From: Lethocerus indicus
Lineage: Eukaryota; Arthropoda; Insecta; Hemiptera; Belostomatidae
Length of the DNA stretch: 64,000 nucleotides
Reading direction: 5' to 3'
NCBI GenBank assembly: GCA_019843655.1
Contig: JACDQD010000002.1
Location: forward strand, 15,337,154-15,401,153
Part shown: in pieces, positions 1 through 12,980 of the stretch
Layout of the letters: each line of letters begins with the position of its first letter
How positions within the stretch are numbered: the stretch's first letter is position 1
Translations under genes and position numbers: made by a program
The notes under the pieces: generated by a model
Seen by the model: only the letters and a program-made list of their open reading frames with translations
Told to the model about the DNA's origin: nothing
The model's database searches: none

Positions 1-1595
1 AGATGACGTGAACAACTTCACCCGTCCTTATGTTTTTCATTTTTTCCACAAATGATTATGGGGACTGTAGTATATCTTGGAATGGTCGGAAACCATTGGC
101 AATTATTCTTTTATTTATCAACGTCAAAAGTGATGAACGCCTGAAGGAAAATCTGAAGGAAACCTAGTAGGTGCAACAAACGCACAGCGATTAATTATTT
201 TATAGGAAAGACTAGTATGTCTAGTATATGAAGATCAGAATATGATATTGAAAATTATAAAGATTTATTGGAAATAGTAAATATTATATGAATAATTATT
301 TTATATTTACTTAATTGCCCAGCGATTCCAGCGATTGGATTATCATCGATACCATAGCGTGATTTATCGAAACTTAATACAGACGAGTATGAATATATAA
401 ATCATGAATGACGTTCTTTAGAATGACGAGTTTTCTTGAAGGATCCGATAGTATATCTAGCTTCACCACAGTTGAGTATTACTGCAAGTAGGTTAATGCA
501 ATTCGACTCTCCGCCAGTGATTTAACGAACAATGTGAAAGCTTTCCTTTGTCGGAGCTCGGAAGTCAACATAATGAATGTTGGAATTGACAAGTGTTGAG
601 TAACTGCGAAATCCACTTATAGACACTGTGTAATTGGCCACATGGCCGTTATTTTGTATTTATTCGAAATACTGAAATTATGGCTAACCCTAGGTATCGG
701 GTATTTTCAAAAGATTGAATATTCAAGCGTCTTTTTAAGAGTAAACTCGTAACAGAAATAAAAGCGGAAGATCCATGCTGTGCTGTAGTTTAAAGGGTGT
801 AAGTTAGTAACAAACAATACTTGAGGTACAGGTTTGTCTTAAAGAAAAAAGGCATCGGCCCATTTGGAAGGATTTATGGAGTTGACCGAGACACATACTC
901 CGGCACGATACTCCAAACCAATAACAAATAAATAAACAATAAAGAAAATTGCTAAGAGATTTACACACCAAAAACCGGACTCGAGTCAACACCAGGGTTG
1001 GTAATCGGTGCTCGCCTTATCGGATGACCAGTCGGAGATGAATTAAAACTGCTTACACCGAAATGTGAGGTTTAAAATTACAGCTACGCACTGTTACTCT
1101 TTTTATTTTTATTTACAAACAGCAAAGGCTTATAAAATTACACAACGAAAATTTCAGATACAGTGAAATGAGTTTCTGCCAGAACTGTAATATACTGTTA
1201 TTCATCGTGTATATGTTCGCGAATAAAAGTGAATTTGTTCTTGTGTTAACAAAGGATTTATGGACTACTATGCCGCATAACATTTGATTGCTTATTAGGT
1301 GCAAATAGATTTCAGATTGCGAATTTTGGTTGCCATTTAGTGGTTTTACTTTCAAGATGATTTCGAGGGGTTTTCTCTTACTTATCGTTTGTAATTTCTG
1401 TGAAACAACTACTTGTACAAGTGTATCGATGTAAGGAAAGTAAAGAAAGTGACTGGTTCATTCGTGTAATTTTCGGTATCCTTGTTCCTTCCAGAGTTAG
1501 TTAAGTAGGAATGCTCAAAAAGGAAGACTGTAGGCTCTCCAGTTGCGAACAGCAGGACTGTTGGAGTATCTTTCGGGGGTTTAGTTATATCTAGG
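1..1595. other. AT-rich non-coding stretch
   Basis: No gene signal is visible. The reading frames present are short, lack recognisable motifs and are not framed by splice sites. No RNA gene or transposon end was seen. Confidence 0.5.
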
Positions 1596-1850
1596 GCTAA
1601 GACGGAAAAAGGTCCGGGCTAAGTGAATGGGGACAGGGCGGGCGGCGGATGAGGTTTGAGAGATGGAGAGTGAAAACGGAGTCGGGTTTTGATGGGGCAG
1701 ACACTCGTCGGCATCCCCTTCTCGGTTTTTCCGACAATAAAGTTACCCTTTTTCCTTCCCCACATCGCCCCCGCCGGGCGCCCTCCCTTACCCGACCCAA
1801 CTCCGTTTTCCCACTTTTGATACGACCTCCGTTCGGAATAAATTTTTAGA
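1596..1850. other. GC-rich block, candidate regulatory element
   Basis: This is a sharply GC- and CpG-rich island in AT-rich flanks. The first half is purine-rich on the + strand and the second half is C-rich, with a CCCCCGCCGGGCGCCC core near 1768-1783. Frames of 66-67 codons are open on both strands at once, which points to stop-codon scarcity in GC-rich DNA rather than coding. No splice signals or protein family are recognised. Confidence 0.3.
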
Positions 1851-3389
1851 CCCGGTTCTCGCGTTGTAAAATTGCACGAATAACGTCGGCTCGCTATCGC
1901 GTAAGTCTTCGCAACTTGTTTTTACATATGTAGGTCAAACATTTGGGACATTCGCTCTTTCACTGTATAAGCTGCTTAGAGCAAGATTGGGCCTGTTAAA
2001 TAGAAGTAAGCACTTATGACCCACTTTATTTAATAATGATATAGCGTGGCTTTGGGTGAAAGTGAAATTTCTAAACTACTGGGACTCCTAAAACAATGGG
2101 CATTGTGAAACGGAAAAATAATTAACCAGATTTTCTTACCAAATGAATCGCTAATTGTTAGCATGACGGAACATTTGATCAACTGTTATATTATGGACTC
2201 ATTAATTTGCTATCGTTTTCACTATTTCTTTAACGTATTGAAATATTTTCACCAACAAGGTAAACTTGCTCAATACTCGATTAAAGTTAGTAGTATATGC
2301 ATTTTTTGTGCGACGTTATGCGTATTTCACCCCCCTTTTCGCGGAGATTGATGATGGGACAATTGACGCGGGAAATGTGTACGTGGATATGAAAATTTAA
2401 GAGAGAAGGATGGCGAGTGGAGTTGTTTCGGGAGGGTTGGAAGGGAGAGGAGGGTACTGCCAAGCGCAATTTATGGCTTCGTTATATATTGGGCCTCCTT
2501 TTAGAAGAGGACGAGTGGTCCACTCCCGGCCTACAGACTGCCGGTTATTGAGATGAATGAGAATTTGTCTCCAATTTGTTCAAATTTATGCCCGCACGGG
2601 AATCTTAAACCCGCCAGAGCTCGGCTTTACAGTGTTCGTCCGCCGGCCGTCCTTGCATCACGGTTGTCCATAGCGACATATGAAAAACGTCGACTTTTTC
2701 CCGATAAAAAAAAAAAACTCGAAAACACGGGAAAAGCATTTGTGCATTGTGAGTGATGCTCGTGCCCTTGAACGGGAAGCCGCGTACAAACTGGTTCGCT
2801 GTTCCGGGCGTGAGCCTTGTTCAATTTTTCGATGTTAGGTATTTGTCATCTAAGTTTATTCGATGGTGTCCACTAGGGCGCGGACTTTACGAGCATTTCT
2901 CCTCGTGTTGTTGTGGATAGGTGATACCTAACACGGAGCTCAAAGATAGCGTACCACTCCCCTGTAATTTATGCAATAATGAATTTACCCGGAGTCACTG
3001 TAGTGCAGAATATCTTATTTATTCAAATGGCTCCTCAGTATCATTACTGATCTTTTATCAAACTCTCATCATCTTAATTTATTCCAAACATTTACATAAT
3101 AAAAGAAAAGTATTTTTTACAATGCATTAAAATTAATTGAAATTGGTAAATTCTGTCAACAATTCCTCAAAAGTTTTACAATATATATAACGAAATCCAG
3201 ATATCAATGTCAATGTTATACATACAGCCTCCGTATACATTTACAATGAAAACATAAATTGTATTTTTCAGTTCACAATACAGGCAGGTTGGGGGTGGTG
3301 GGGGGTTTACCAAGAACTGGGTATAATTTTTGCTTTAAAATTACAGCCTTTGTTTCTAATTAGCGGTTAATATCACGCCTCAGTGCCGA
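1851..3389. other. Non-coding stretch with purine-rich patch
   Basis: The DNA is mostly AT-rich. A purine-rich strip lies at about 2400-2460 and a GC-rich patch at about 2590-2660, followed by a run of A near 2706-2716. A G-rich spot near 3290-3306 has too few G runs to support a quadruplex. No gene was recognised. Confidence 0.4.
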
Positions 3390-3840
3390 CGGAAAGGATC
3401 GAAAAATAATTATCTCCGCGAATTTATTTCGCCAAGAAGTGACATTAAGAGAGATTTTCCGCTCGTAAAAGCTGCGCGTTCTCACCGGTCGGTTAGCCCA
3501 AAATGGGGGCCTAATTGCGGCAATGAAATAGAAGCCGGAGTCGAAGGGAGACTAAAATGAGAGGAGTTTTAAAGGGACATCGGCGCTAAATGACCGCGTC
3601 TGATCCGTTTAGGCCGGCGTTGCTCCGGCGGCCCCGGCTACTCCACCGGAAACTAATAACTGGGGCTTTACGAGGCCGTCACCGTGTGGCCCGCTCGTTT
3701 CGATCGCCTCCTCGACACTAAAGGCCCGAATAAACCCGGCCGGCGTTCGGCGTCGTTTATTCGCGCCCGAATAGCCGTTTTAAGGCCCGGCCCTTTGTCA
3801 TTTCAGTCCGCCTTTTCAGTTAAATCCTTTAAACTTTATA
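3390..3840. other. GC-rich block, candidate regulatory element
   Basis: This block is dense in CpG with alternating CCGG/CGGCC and TTTA/AATAA words. That style recurs in the other GC-rich islands of the window. One frame of 74 codons crosses it but has no recognisable domain and no supporting splice signals. Regulatory function is inferred from composition only. Confidence 0.3.
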
Positions 3841-4890
3841 AGGAACTAACCTATCTATCCCAACATGCTGTCTCGCTCAGCATTATATATGCAACTAATG
3901 CGATGTAGTTTTATTATGTAGATGAATACAGTTTATACTTCAAGATTAATGGACACTAAATTCGTTAATAAGTTATATATAAAATTGTTGAAAAAATTCC
4001 AATCGCCGGATTGAAAGTTATGCAAATACTCACTTCCTCTTAGCAATAAGATATAGTAATTACAAAGTGGACATTACTCAATTATTCACTGTTTGGTACT
4101 TACCTTATATCTCTTTTAAATACAATCTATTATTTTTCAATCAACAAATGAAGAAAAACATGCTTCTTAGCTGTAACGGAACCATCACATTTATTTCCCT
4201 ACCTTATATGTTTCTTATTTATTACAACATTACTTATTTAAACTAGTATTTATTTTCTATCCAATGAATTCAAAACTTGAAAAATATTATTAGCATTATT
4301 ATTTATTATCAAATATTTATTAAGTATTAGTAATAGACTCAGTAATATACGTCTATTATTTTACAAAAATTTAGGACAGTAGTGCGGTGGCATTTTTTAA
4401 TGTTTTTGTTTTTATTAAAACATGCGTGCCTTACTTATGCTTAGAACTTTGTTGACATAATAAGAACGATGCCATTATAAAAAGCCTAACTGTGTAGGCC
4501 AAGTATACTCAGTATTTATATGTAATAGTTCACTGAACTCTATAATATTATTCAATTACGTTACGCAGGTGGTAGCAATTAAATTAGCAAACAAACTTTA
4601 GGTAAAATTGTCGACAACGGGTGATTTTTCTGTAAAAAATTAAATGAATTGCTTTCATAAGATGCATACCAAGTGATCGATTAAACTTTTTTCTCATCTG
4701 CACGCATGCGATCCGATAATAAGTTAGGCGAATTGGCGGCCAAAATTTGTTTCCACCTGAGACTAGTTCCCCCCTTAAATTAAGCCTTAATTTGACTTCT
4801 TAGAAGGAAATATGATGAACTTTTTTTCCTTCTGGCCCAACTCTGTCCGGTGATATTATTAATAGGATATACAGATGTAAATTTATGCCG
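3841..4890. other. AT-rich non-coding stretch
   Basis: The DNA is very AT-rich with many short A/T runs and dense stop codons in all frames. A minus-strand donor-like AAG/GTAAGT occurs near 4097-4105, but no acceptor or open frame accompanies it. Confidence 0.45.
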
Positions 4891-6260
4891 GAACCGTCTC
4901 GTTAATGACGGCGGTCGGGACGACTCGTTATTTGGAGCTTGGCCAAATCCCTCCACCCCCTTCCATCACATAAATATAGGGCGTAAACCGCCCCCGATAT
5001 CAGGTAGCAGAAACCAAGTCTCATAAACGTCCAATTATTCAACAACGATAATTATCCGAATGAGTTTTTATTACTGGAAGATGCTCTCGATTTTTGTCAT
5101 AAATCACCTTTTCTAACCAGATATACTCATCGGACACATGACCCGGCGTTTCTTTCTCTGCCGAGTTTCGAGTAACGCTTTATATTCTGTCATCTATTCA
5201 GGAGAAATTATATAGATCAATACAAGTAAGGGACTGTGAATACTAAATAGATAAGATTAAAAGTAAGGATATTGGGTGTTATAAAATTTGAACTACATAT
5301 ACGGAAATTCGATATTTAATTGGGAGCCCAATACCTTAGAAATGATGGGGGTCAATAATTTCGTAGGCCCCAACAACCGCTCAATGCTCAATACCGGTCT
5401 CACCCAAGAGCCTATCATTTGGGATTATTCCTCTGACCCGCAAACCACGCCGGGGGTATCGATTAGAACCGGATATCTTGAAAATTTAATCCCCGTTCAT
5501 TTAGAAGTTATTTTCGCCTGGAACTAGATAAACGGGTTTTTGTATTTTTCAGTGCTCCATTTCTCTCTCGTGCACGAGCCGACGCCTCATTTCATATGTA
5601 TTCCTTCATTTTTCATTAGCCGCCCGCTGAAAAACCGGTACCGACGAACGCGATCCCCGACCGCCACCAATCAACCCGCGGCCTCGTTTCGCCGGCACAA
5701 TTTTTCATCTCGGCATATTATAAAACAAATTTATTTATTGTATTTGTTGTAGGACGTCGCTTAAATTGATCCAATAATTGAGTTCCTCGTTCGCTGAGGG
5801 GCGGCCGCGGGTGCTTGACGACAAAATGAATTAATTGATCGGCCGATCTGGGTAGAGGAGGTAGTACAATTTGGTTTGGGCATATCGGAATTTGAAAAGG
5901 CGATTTCTTTTCAAAGGTTCGGTTGGAGGAAACCTCCGTAGGGGTGATCACCTTTAGTCGGGTTAAATTAGGGGAGGGCGATAACGCGGGAGGGCGACTT
6001 AGTTGGAGGGCTCTTTCTAATCCCGCTGCTGAACTCGGCTCCTCCGCAGACACCGGCCACGTTGGGCTTGATTAAAAATTAGCCCCTTCCCAGTTCAGTT
6101 GCGAGCCCTCAAATTAAATGCCGCCGCCCCATCCCTCTATCCGCCCGGAAATGGAATATTTGAACCGGCTTAACTCCGGCGCCCGGCACGTCTTACACAA
6201 AACGCGTTAATTAATTTCCATAAAGGCGGCACTATTAATAACGTTACCCTGCCCCCTCGG
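4891..6260. other. Cluster of GC-rich blocks with an orphan splice acceptor
   Basis: GC-rich segments lie at about 4885-5000, 5390-5480, 5570-5700 and 5790-6240. A good + strand acceptor (T-rich tract ending TTTTTCAG) ends at 5552. No donor follows within exon range, so I do not call an exon. A perfect 12-bp palindrome, CTCGTGCACGAG, sits at 5567-5578. The 111-codon minus frame at 5718-6053 and the 79-codon plus frame at 5288-5527 show no recognisable motif. Confidence 0.3.
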
Positions 6261-9235
6261 ATTCCAGAACAGATGGATGACTGGTCCCGTGAGAATTATA
6301 ATGTATGAGCCCCTTCCATTCGCCTATTGCGTTTAACATTAAACAGTTGCCGATGAAAATTGTGGTAGACTAATTTATAAATGGATAAACATAGTACAAT
6401 AGTACGGGCGATGGACTTGGTTTTATCTATTACCTGACAAAAATATTCTGTACTACAAATGATGTAATGCTAATGTTCCTGAGCCTTGTATTTCACTACC
6501 TTCATTTAACGGTTAAATAGCCATGGTTAGAGTTAATTTCCGCTCTGTGTAGAGGCCGCTAAATAGGTTCGAAGTGAAAAATATAATCGCATTCTTCATT
6601 CATTCCACAGGAGGCGGTTTTTATTTACCCGGCGTGTCCTAATATAACACTTCACACTGAAAAAAAGGATAAAAAATGAACTTAACAGCTAATTCCAGGA
6701 AAATGGCGAGCATATTTGATTATTTCGCGAATAATCTCATTTCGCTTGGCGAATAATTGAATTCAGTTTCCTTCTTTGAAGTATTTTTTCTCCATTTCCT
6801 TCTTTCTGTTCATTAGCCAGCCTCATCAGCCGGGTGAGACTAATACCCGGGTAAACCGAAATAAATGTTTCCCTTTACCGGTAAAAGCCGAGGTCCTTAA
6901 CAGGTCGTTTAACATATGTGCGTGCGTTAACACGATATGTGTAAAATAAAGAAGATATCGTCGACCTATCTCAGAATAATAGCACACGATGGTAGTGTAA
7001 TTTATACAACTCAGTAATTTAAGGTCTCTGTAGCATTCAATGAGTAATATTTCGAGGGGCATAAGTGGGGTAATATTGCTGACGGAATGTGCCATTCTTT
7101 CTGTTATATAGCGTGATAACTACCCAAGCCACGTCTGCTTTCAACTCATCATCCTGTCAAAACTATCATTGCACTGTTACTCTCGAGAACAGGTTAGCGA
7201 GCGGTGGTACAATCATTTCAGAATTTATAAAGCGGTATTGTTTTCTGTGCTGATCTCAACTCAAAAGATGAAATTTCGATTTTATATTACATTAAAATTA
7301 GCTCTAATTCCGGATTATATTGGTTTCTGGTAAATTAATCAAAATTGTTTCAAGTAAATGTTGTTTGCCTAGCAACATTTGTACGTGGGAATTTGGGTCA
7401 ATGTCCGAGGCGAGTGGGCTCTCACCTGGAATTCTGTCGTCGGCCGATGTGGTCATTATGCCGGCGAAGAGCATAATCGTCTCTGAATCTGGGCCCTGAG
7501 GCCTAATGGGGTCGGGAGCCTTGCTCTCCCTATTTTTATGCCTTACAGCTTGCTCTTTCCTTGGTCGTCCGGGATTTTCCACCGAATAGGGGAAGTCGGC
7601 ATGTTATAATCAATTCATCCCCCACGCTTTCCGAATCCCCTTACCCGTCAAAGGTCTCTGCCCCACCAGTAAATCAAAGAAATGGATTTGCGTTATAATG
7701 ACCGACGCTATTAGTCCGGGCATTTTTTCGCTTGGTGATATTGCAGGGCGTTTGAAATCGATCTGATTCGTTGTCCTCGGATAAGCATTTGATAATTTAC
7801 TCCAGTCTTAGGCTTCATAATTTGACATTTTAAAATGCATTACGCCTCTTCACCGTTAAACGCGATTTTTCCTAAAATTTAATATAACAATGAAACATCG
7901 CAGATTATCTTAAGGAGTAGGATTAGTTCAGATAAAGAATTGATATTAACCTCCTTAATAATTTGAGAATAGTATCTGTGCTTATTTTACTATTCATATT
8001 AGCAAGCTATTCATAATAACGAACGTCATAGTTAACCTTTTCGTCCACATGCATGCCACTGTCTTACAATTTACGATGATTATTTTTATTTGTCTAAAAT
8101 TTCACTAATAGTATTCAAGTTCTTTTATAATGAAACTAAGCACGATGGAAGAATTGTTTTTGGATATATGTGTATATTTCGCACATGTTTAAATAAAACT
8201 GATTAAACTAATTACTAGCAGTCACCGTTAAGACCTGTATTACACGGGCCAACACCGAAACCACAATGCAAATACAGTGTTAGTGATTTGATGTTTACAA
8301 CTTATAACTAGAGGAATTCGAGTGGTATGTGTAAATTATATCCTGTGACCCTTTGACCGTTATAGTACAGTACGTTACAAGCTTTATAGGTGGATAATAG
8401 CCTGAGTTTGGGAGCAGCAAGCAGTGGTCTATCAAGCCAGGAGTTTCGGGCTTACAAGTACAAGAATAGTGTTGTTCGTCTTGTTAGTATCCGACTCAGA
8501 ATAGAAACTGAGCGAATGTTGTCGCCTAGCCAAGTAGCCCATTAAATTTTATGGATTCAAATGAATTAACAAAATTTTTATTAGGTGGGCCTGAGACATG
8601 GCCACGAATTTGTTTCTTTTATCCAATATCTATCCGAAATAATTGGGAAGTCAGTATTTCAGACCCGGCAATAAATGTATAGATTTTTCGTGGATGTACG
8701 CGTTTCGCAGAAATATATTTTTGAGGGGCCCCACAACAGGTATAGGAATTTTGTTATGGCCGCATTTCACGAGCGGCCGGCAACAGTGAGGTATCGACCG
8801 CGCCGTCGGTGGAAATTCTTTATGTTTTATTTTTTATACCGCGCAATATCGGGCAGGCGAATGAAGTACGCGCCCCGCTATCGAATAACGGGGAGACCGG
8901 GCTCGGTGGTTGTACAGCGAAAGTGGGCTATTGAGACAGTGGCAACTTGGTAGGATAGCATGATGGGTTTGTGCAAGTCAATTGCGGATAAAAATGTTGT
9001 CGCCCTATTGTCATGACCGTAAGCTCCGATAGTTATCATTAAATCGCCTGCTAGAATTACAATTTAATGGTTATGTCAGCATTTTCTCTTGGAAAGTAAC
9101 TTGTGTCGAATAGTTCCTCGTTCCTTGCGGTAAACGGGTTGGCATAGTTTAAAATCTATTAAAATGTTCTATAAATCTCAATGTAACAACTACAATCAGT
9201 CGTTAACGATACGGCTCTTTCCGTGAATTTCTCAC
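6261..9235. other. Mixed non-coding stretch
   Basis: The DNA is AT-rich with short CpG-rich patches at about 7400-7660 and 8690-8950. A perfect palindrome, TTTACCGGTAAA, is at 6874-6885. An acceptor-like CATTCATTCCACAG ends at 6609 with no matching donor. The 89-92 codon frames here have no recognisable domain. No gene is supported. Confidence 0.4.
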
Positions 9236-9382
9236 ATAACCTGTTCGCTACCAGGGTCTTCTGGAGAAAATATCCACCACAGCCCAAGATTTTTTTCGCG
9301 ATTATATGATATCAACTGGAATAGATTTTATGTGTGTGTATTGAAAACAGTCTAAAAAAGTAAAAGAAGTATTCTTTTAAAC

Positions 9383-9455
9383 TGACACAAATATGTGACG
9401 CTGGGCTATAGATAAAAACTAAACGCTGTAGCCCACGTGTCACATATATGTGTCA
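9383..9455. repeat. Left subterminal hairpin of the TTAA element
   Basis: The arms at 9383-9411 and 9426-9455 pair almost throughout around a 14-nt AT-rich loop. The outer part of each arm contains a version of GTCACATATATGTGAC, itself a palindrome. The inner part pairs GGGCTATAG with CTGTAGCCC. Paired subterminal inverted repeats of this kind are typical transposase-binding regions. Confidence 0.7.
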
Positions 9456-9859
9456 CTTTAAATTAGAAGAAATTGATTATAAGACAAAAAAATATAAATA
9501 CAATTTATCGATATGAAATTCATTTTATTTTAAGAAAATTCATCATTTTGTTGAGAGATATGTTTCTGATAAAAAATATTAAATGTAATCATAATTTTTA
9601 TAGCTCACTTATATCTAGCTACTTACATAACAATTTTAATAATTTTGCTTCTAAAAATCTTTTCCTATTTAAATTTAACTTATTGCCTGTTAATTTCACT
9701 AACCCTGCTAAAACGACCTATTCAACTGTTATAAAGACTCTAAATAATCTAATGCGAGAGTAGACCGAGTACAGACTTCATACATTTTACACTTTTAGAA
9801 CAATTTTGTTCAATACTCAACATGTTCAAACATGCCTTTGTAAATTGTGCAAAAATATC

Positions 9860-9920
9860 TGTCACATATGTGTGACGTTCGGCTGTGGTAAAAAAAAGCC
9901 GTGTCACATATATGTGACGG
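9860..9920. repeat. Right subterminal hairpin of the TTAA element
   Basis: The arms at about 9860-9884 and 9898-9920 pair around an A-rich loop. The same GTCACATATATGTGAC core is present, and the arm ends with GGCT/AGCC. It lies directly inside the right terminal repeat. The left hairpin lies about 130 bp inside the left end, so the ends are asymmetric. Confidence 0.7.
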
Positions 9921-9940
9921 TTGGTAGCGAACGAGTTAAC

Positions 9941-10581
9941 TAACTTCTGTTTATTTCAACCCACTCACGCACCGTCATCCGTTCCAATTACGGTGCTGCT
10001 ATTCATCTTACATTATAATTATGTCGGGGTACTAAGGAGTCCCAATATAGAGAGAAGTTTATTGGTTTCCTGCAAGACATTGAATACGCGATGTTGCATC
10101 CAGTCTGAGCTTGATGAGGTGAATAGAATTCCAGTTATTTGACTGGACATGTAGATGAAAACCTGAAGAATTTTTTTTCATAAGAATTAGGTCATTGTAC
10201 TTGTAGTATATCCCTTTGATAAGTGATACGTTTAACAATAGTTCATTTCACGACAGGGTTTCCGCACCGTTTGTGGCGGTACCGTTCAGTCTCTAGAACA
10301 TAGCTATTCAGTTCCCCGATTGAAAGCACATATTCATTTTCATGACAATGGTGCCATTAAAGTACTCTGGCTGGGTCCAATGAGACTCCCTAAATCGCCA
10401 GCGGGGCCGCCAGTCTCGCCCGTTGATTAAATGTTTCATTTACTGCTCCATACTTTGGTGGTTCCAACGTCTCCACTTGTTAGTAGTTTTTCAGATCTAT
10501 CACGTAATTGCAATATCTATGTGTATTTTTTAAATTCTCGTTTTTAGGCTGAGCTATTCATATTATTATTATGTATTATTG

Positions 10582-10646
<65 letters not shown>

Positions 10647-12980
10647 CAAACACAGAGAGACAGACAGAGACGTCGAAAAGAAACAGCCGAACAGTTCACC
10701 CTTGCTCAAGAATCAAATGGGAGAGTCATTCCCTCTTAACTACTTCAAGATAATAATAAAACAAGTTATTACAGGGCCCCATACATTATTTATTATTCCT
10801 ACTCCTACCTTGTTAACAACCTATAATTGGAGAAAAAGATCCACAGAGCATATATTGATACTTAACCTTACCTATATTGAAAGGAAAGAATTATTATATC
10901 AGAACTTTCTCTTATAATAAGAGCCAATTAGCCTTCCAAATGCTTCCCTCTTGAGTTATTTCTATAACTTCTTTTATTCGACACCAACGCGTTTTTATTC
11001 ATTCGAATCCCTCCTCCCCTCGAGCGTAAGACGGTTTGGAATGTTTCTAAAAAGGATGGAAATATTGCCGGGAAACTTATGTCGATATGAAAAAGGGTAG
11101 AGTTTCAATGGGGTTCAATCGACATACGTCGGCTGGCGGCCCGCGGGGTAAATGTCACACGTGGCGCTAGAAGAAATATTTGCCCCAATATGGAGGGCTC
11201 CTCGGGTAACTCCCTGGAATGCTCAGAAATGACATGTTGCAGCTGTTTCAGAATACGTGGGAAAAGCATTTTTCAAAAGTGTATGTGTACGAACAATGTG
11301 ACGTCATAGGAACCCTGTTTTACACTGGGTACAAAGAATTTATTTTTATTTCGCATTAACTGGGACTATTGAAATATGAATTAGAATTATTCATCCACAC
11401 TATTATAGATAACAGAGAACTAACCATATTCCAAATTAAACAAAATATAAGTTTCATTTGAAAAAATTATATAAAGTAGAATTTTAAAAATGTAAATGTA
11501 TGATTGCTATTAATTTAGAAGGTCGCTTATACGGTTTAATATAAATAATCATAGCAACAAAAATAGTGGACTCAAAGTTTCACTTCGTTTGTCTATCTTG
11601 GTCTGGAAGGAAAACGCCGACATTATTAACCGACTATTTATATTCTGTGTCATGAAAAGTATTAAAGAAAACAAAAAAATGGAAATAACCGAGATCGTGA
11701 ATATTCTAGTAGTAGAGTCGAAGTCGGGTGGACGAGGGGTTTTGGCGAAGGACGAATTTCAAAGTCATCTCATTCGGAGGGATCTTGTAAAAAAAGGGGG
11801 TGGTGGTGGTGGACGGATCAGAATTATTCAGTTTGAAGTGAAATTTGAACCATTACATACTTCCAATATACATTCCAATGTTTTACATTATGCGCACTGA
11901 TGTATTTATAACAACGTGTTCATATAGTTAATATTAGTTATAACACTTCACTTGTACTGTCCGTACTGTCCACAAAACCGTCAGGAAATTTCAATGGGGA
12001 CTCATGAACTATCGAATTCTACTTCCAAATTTGGCAAGGTGTTATTCCTGGATAAATATATTTCACAACCATTAATTGGAGTTATAAATATTGGCAACCT
12101 TTTCCTTATAATTAATTTCCAATTATTAAGTTAATTGATAAACTTTAAGCTGATTTATAAGAGATGTAATTTTAACAGTCTTCCTTTCATCCTGGCTTGG
12201 CTATCTAGATTTGGTCTCAGGTTTTTATTTTAATTCCAAAACTACGGAGTTGTCGAAATTTAAATGATGCGCTTAAATTATTCCGAAACCAGGCCCCCCA
12301 GTTGTAGTACAAATTATTCATAAAACTAAACACTAGTTGAGAGGGCCTTGAATATGGAAACGTCTCTCGGCAGAGGGGTTTCAGTGTTATTGAAATGTTA
12401 AGAATTTACATATGAGATCCACCCGACAGTTAGTTCACTTCTTAGTGGCGTCACTAAGTAAGAGGATTATACGTTAACTAGACAGCAATCCGGGAATTTC
12501 GGCAGGTTCGAGACTAAATCTCGTAAGCTCGGTAAGTCACTTCGCACCGTCGAATAACAGGAATTAGGAAGTACATAATCAACTTCGTACTCCGGATTAT
12601 GTAATTCTTCCACTTCATATCAAGACATGTAAATTACATTGAAAGGTTTTAAATATATAAATTCCGGTAACTCTGGGACTAATAAGAGATACATGAAATT
12701 TAGTCCTCTCTTCCTTCCTAGTTATTTCTACTTAGTTGCTGGAATCCTCTGAATCTTGGCCCATACACCATTCTTCTAACTCCGGCGTTTTTATTCTATT
12801 TATATTAGGATTTCGTTTACGCCTTCCTCCTTATTCCTAATTTTTGAGCGATTCAGCTTGAGCGACTAAGACCGGACATCTTAGTACCTTACCACTAGTA
12901 GATAGCTTACTAGATTAGGTTAGTTTTACTTATAGGGTCAGTTATACATCGGAGAGAGGGTTCTGGTGGATGGGGTTGAT
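9941..12980. other. AT-rich non-coding stretch
   Basis: No gene is supported. A 112-codon frame at 10579-10917 is partly the translation of a (TA)n array and is rejected. A small inverted repeat CTTAGTG-GCGT-CACTAAG lies at 12441-12458. A donor-like CTCG/GTAAGT is at about 12532-12540 without a convincing acceptor. Confidence 0.45.
10586..10640. repeat. (TA)n microsatellite
   Basis: A pure TA/AT dinucleotide array of about 55 bp. It is flanked by related ATTATT and GTATGTATAT sequence on the left. Confidence 0.95.

Larger units (their letters stand above)
9240..9935. mobile_element. Non-autonomous TTAA-type terminal-inverted-repeat element (piggyBac-like)
   Basis: The left end (9236-9253) reads ATAACCTGTTCGCTACCA. 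The reverse complement of the right end (9922-9939) reads TTAACTCGTTCGCTACCA, so 15 of 18 positions match. Reading TTAA, with one side decayed to ATAA, as the target-site duplication leaves terminal repeats of about 14 bp and an element of about 696 bp. Insertion at TTAA is characteristic of the piggyBac superfamily. Each side also carries a subterminal hairpin built around GTCACATATATGTGAC. The AT-rich interior has a 96-codon + frame at 9473-9763 with low-complexity composition and no transposase motif, so the copy is non-autonomous. Family assignment is inference from the ends alone, and the decayed left TTAA suggests an old insertion. Confidence 0.6.

Noticed and set aside
9473..9763. 96-codon frame inside the TTAA element as a transposase remnant
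   Set aside because: The composition is AT-driven (I, N, K, F, L) and no DDD/DDE-type or zinc-finger motif is visible.
10579..10917. 112-codon plus frame
   Set aside because: Its first third is the translation of the (TA)n array and the rest has no recognisable domain.
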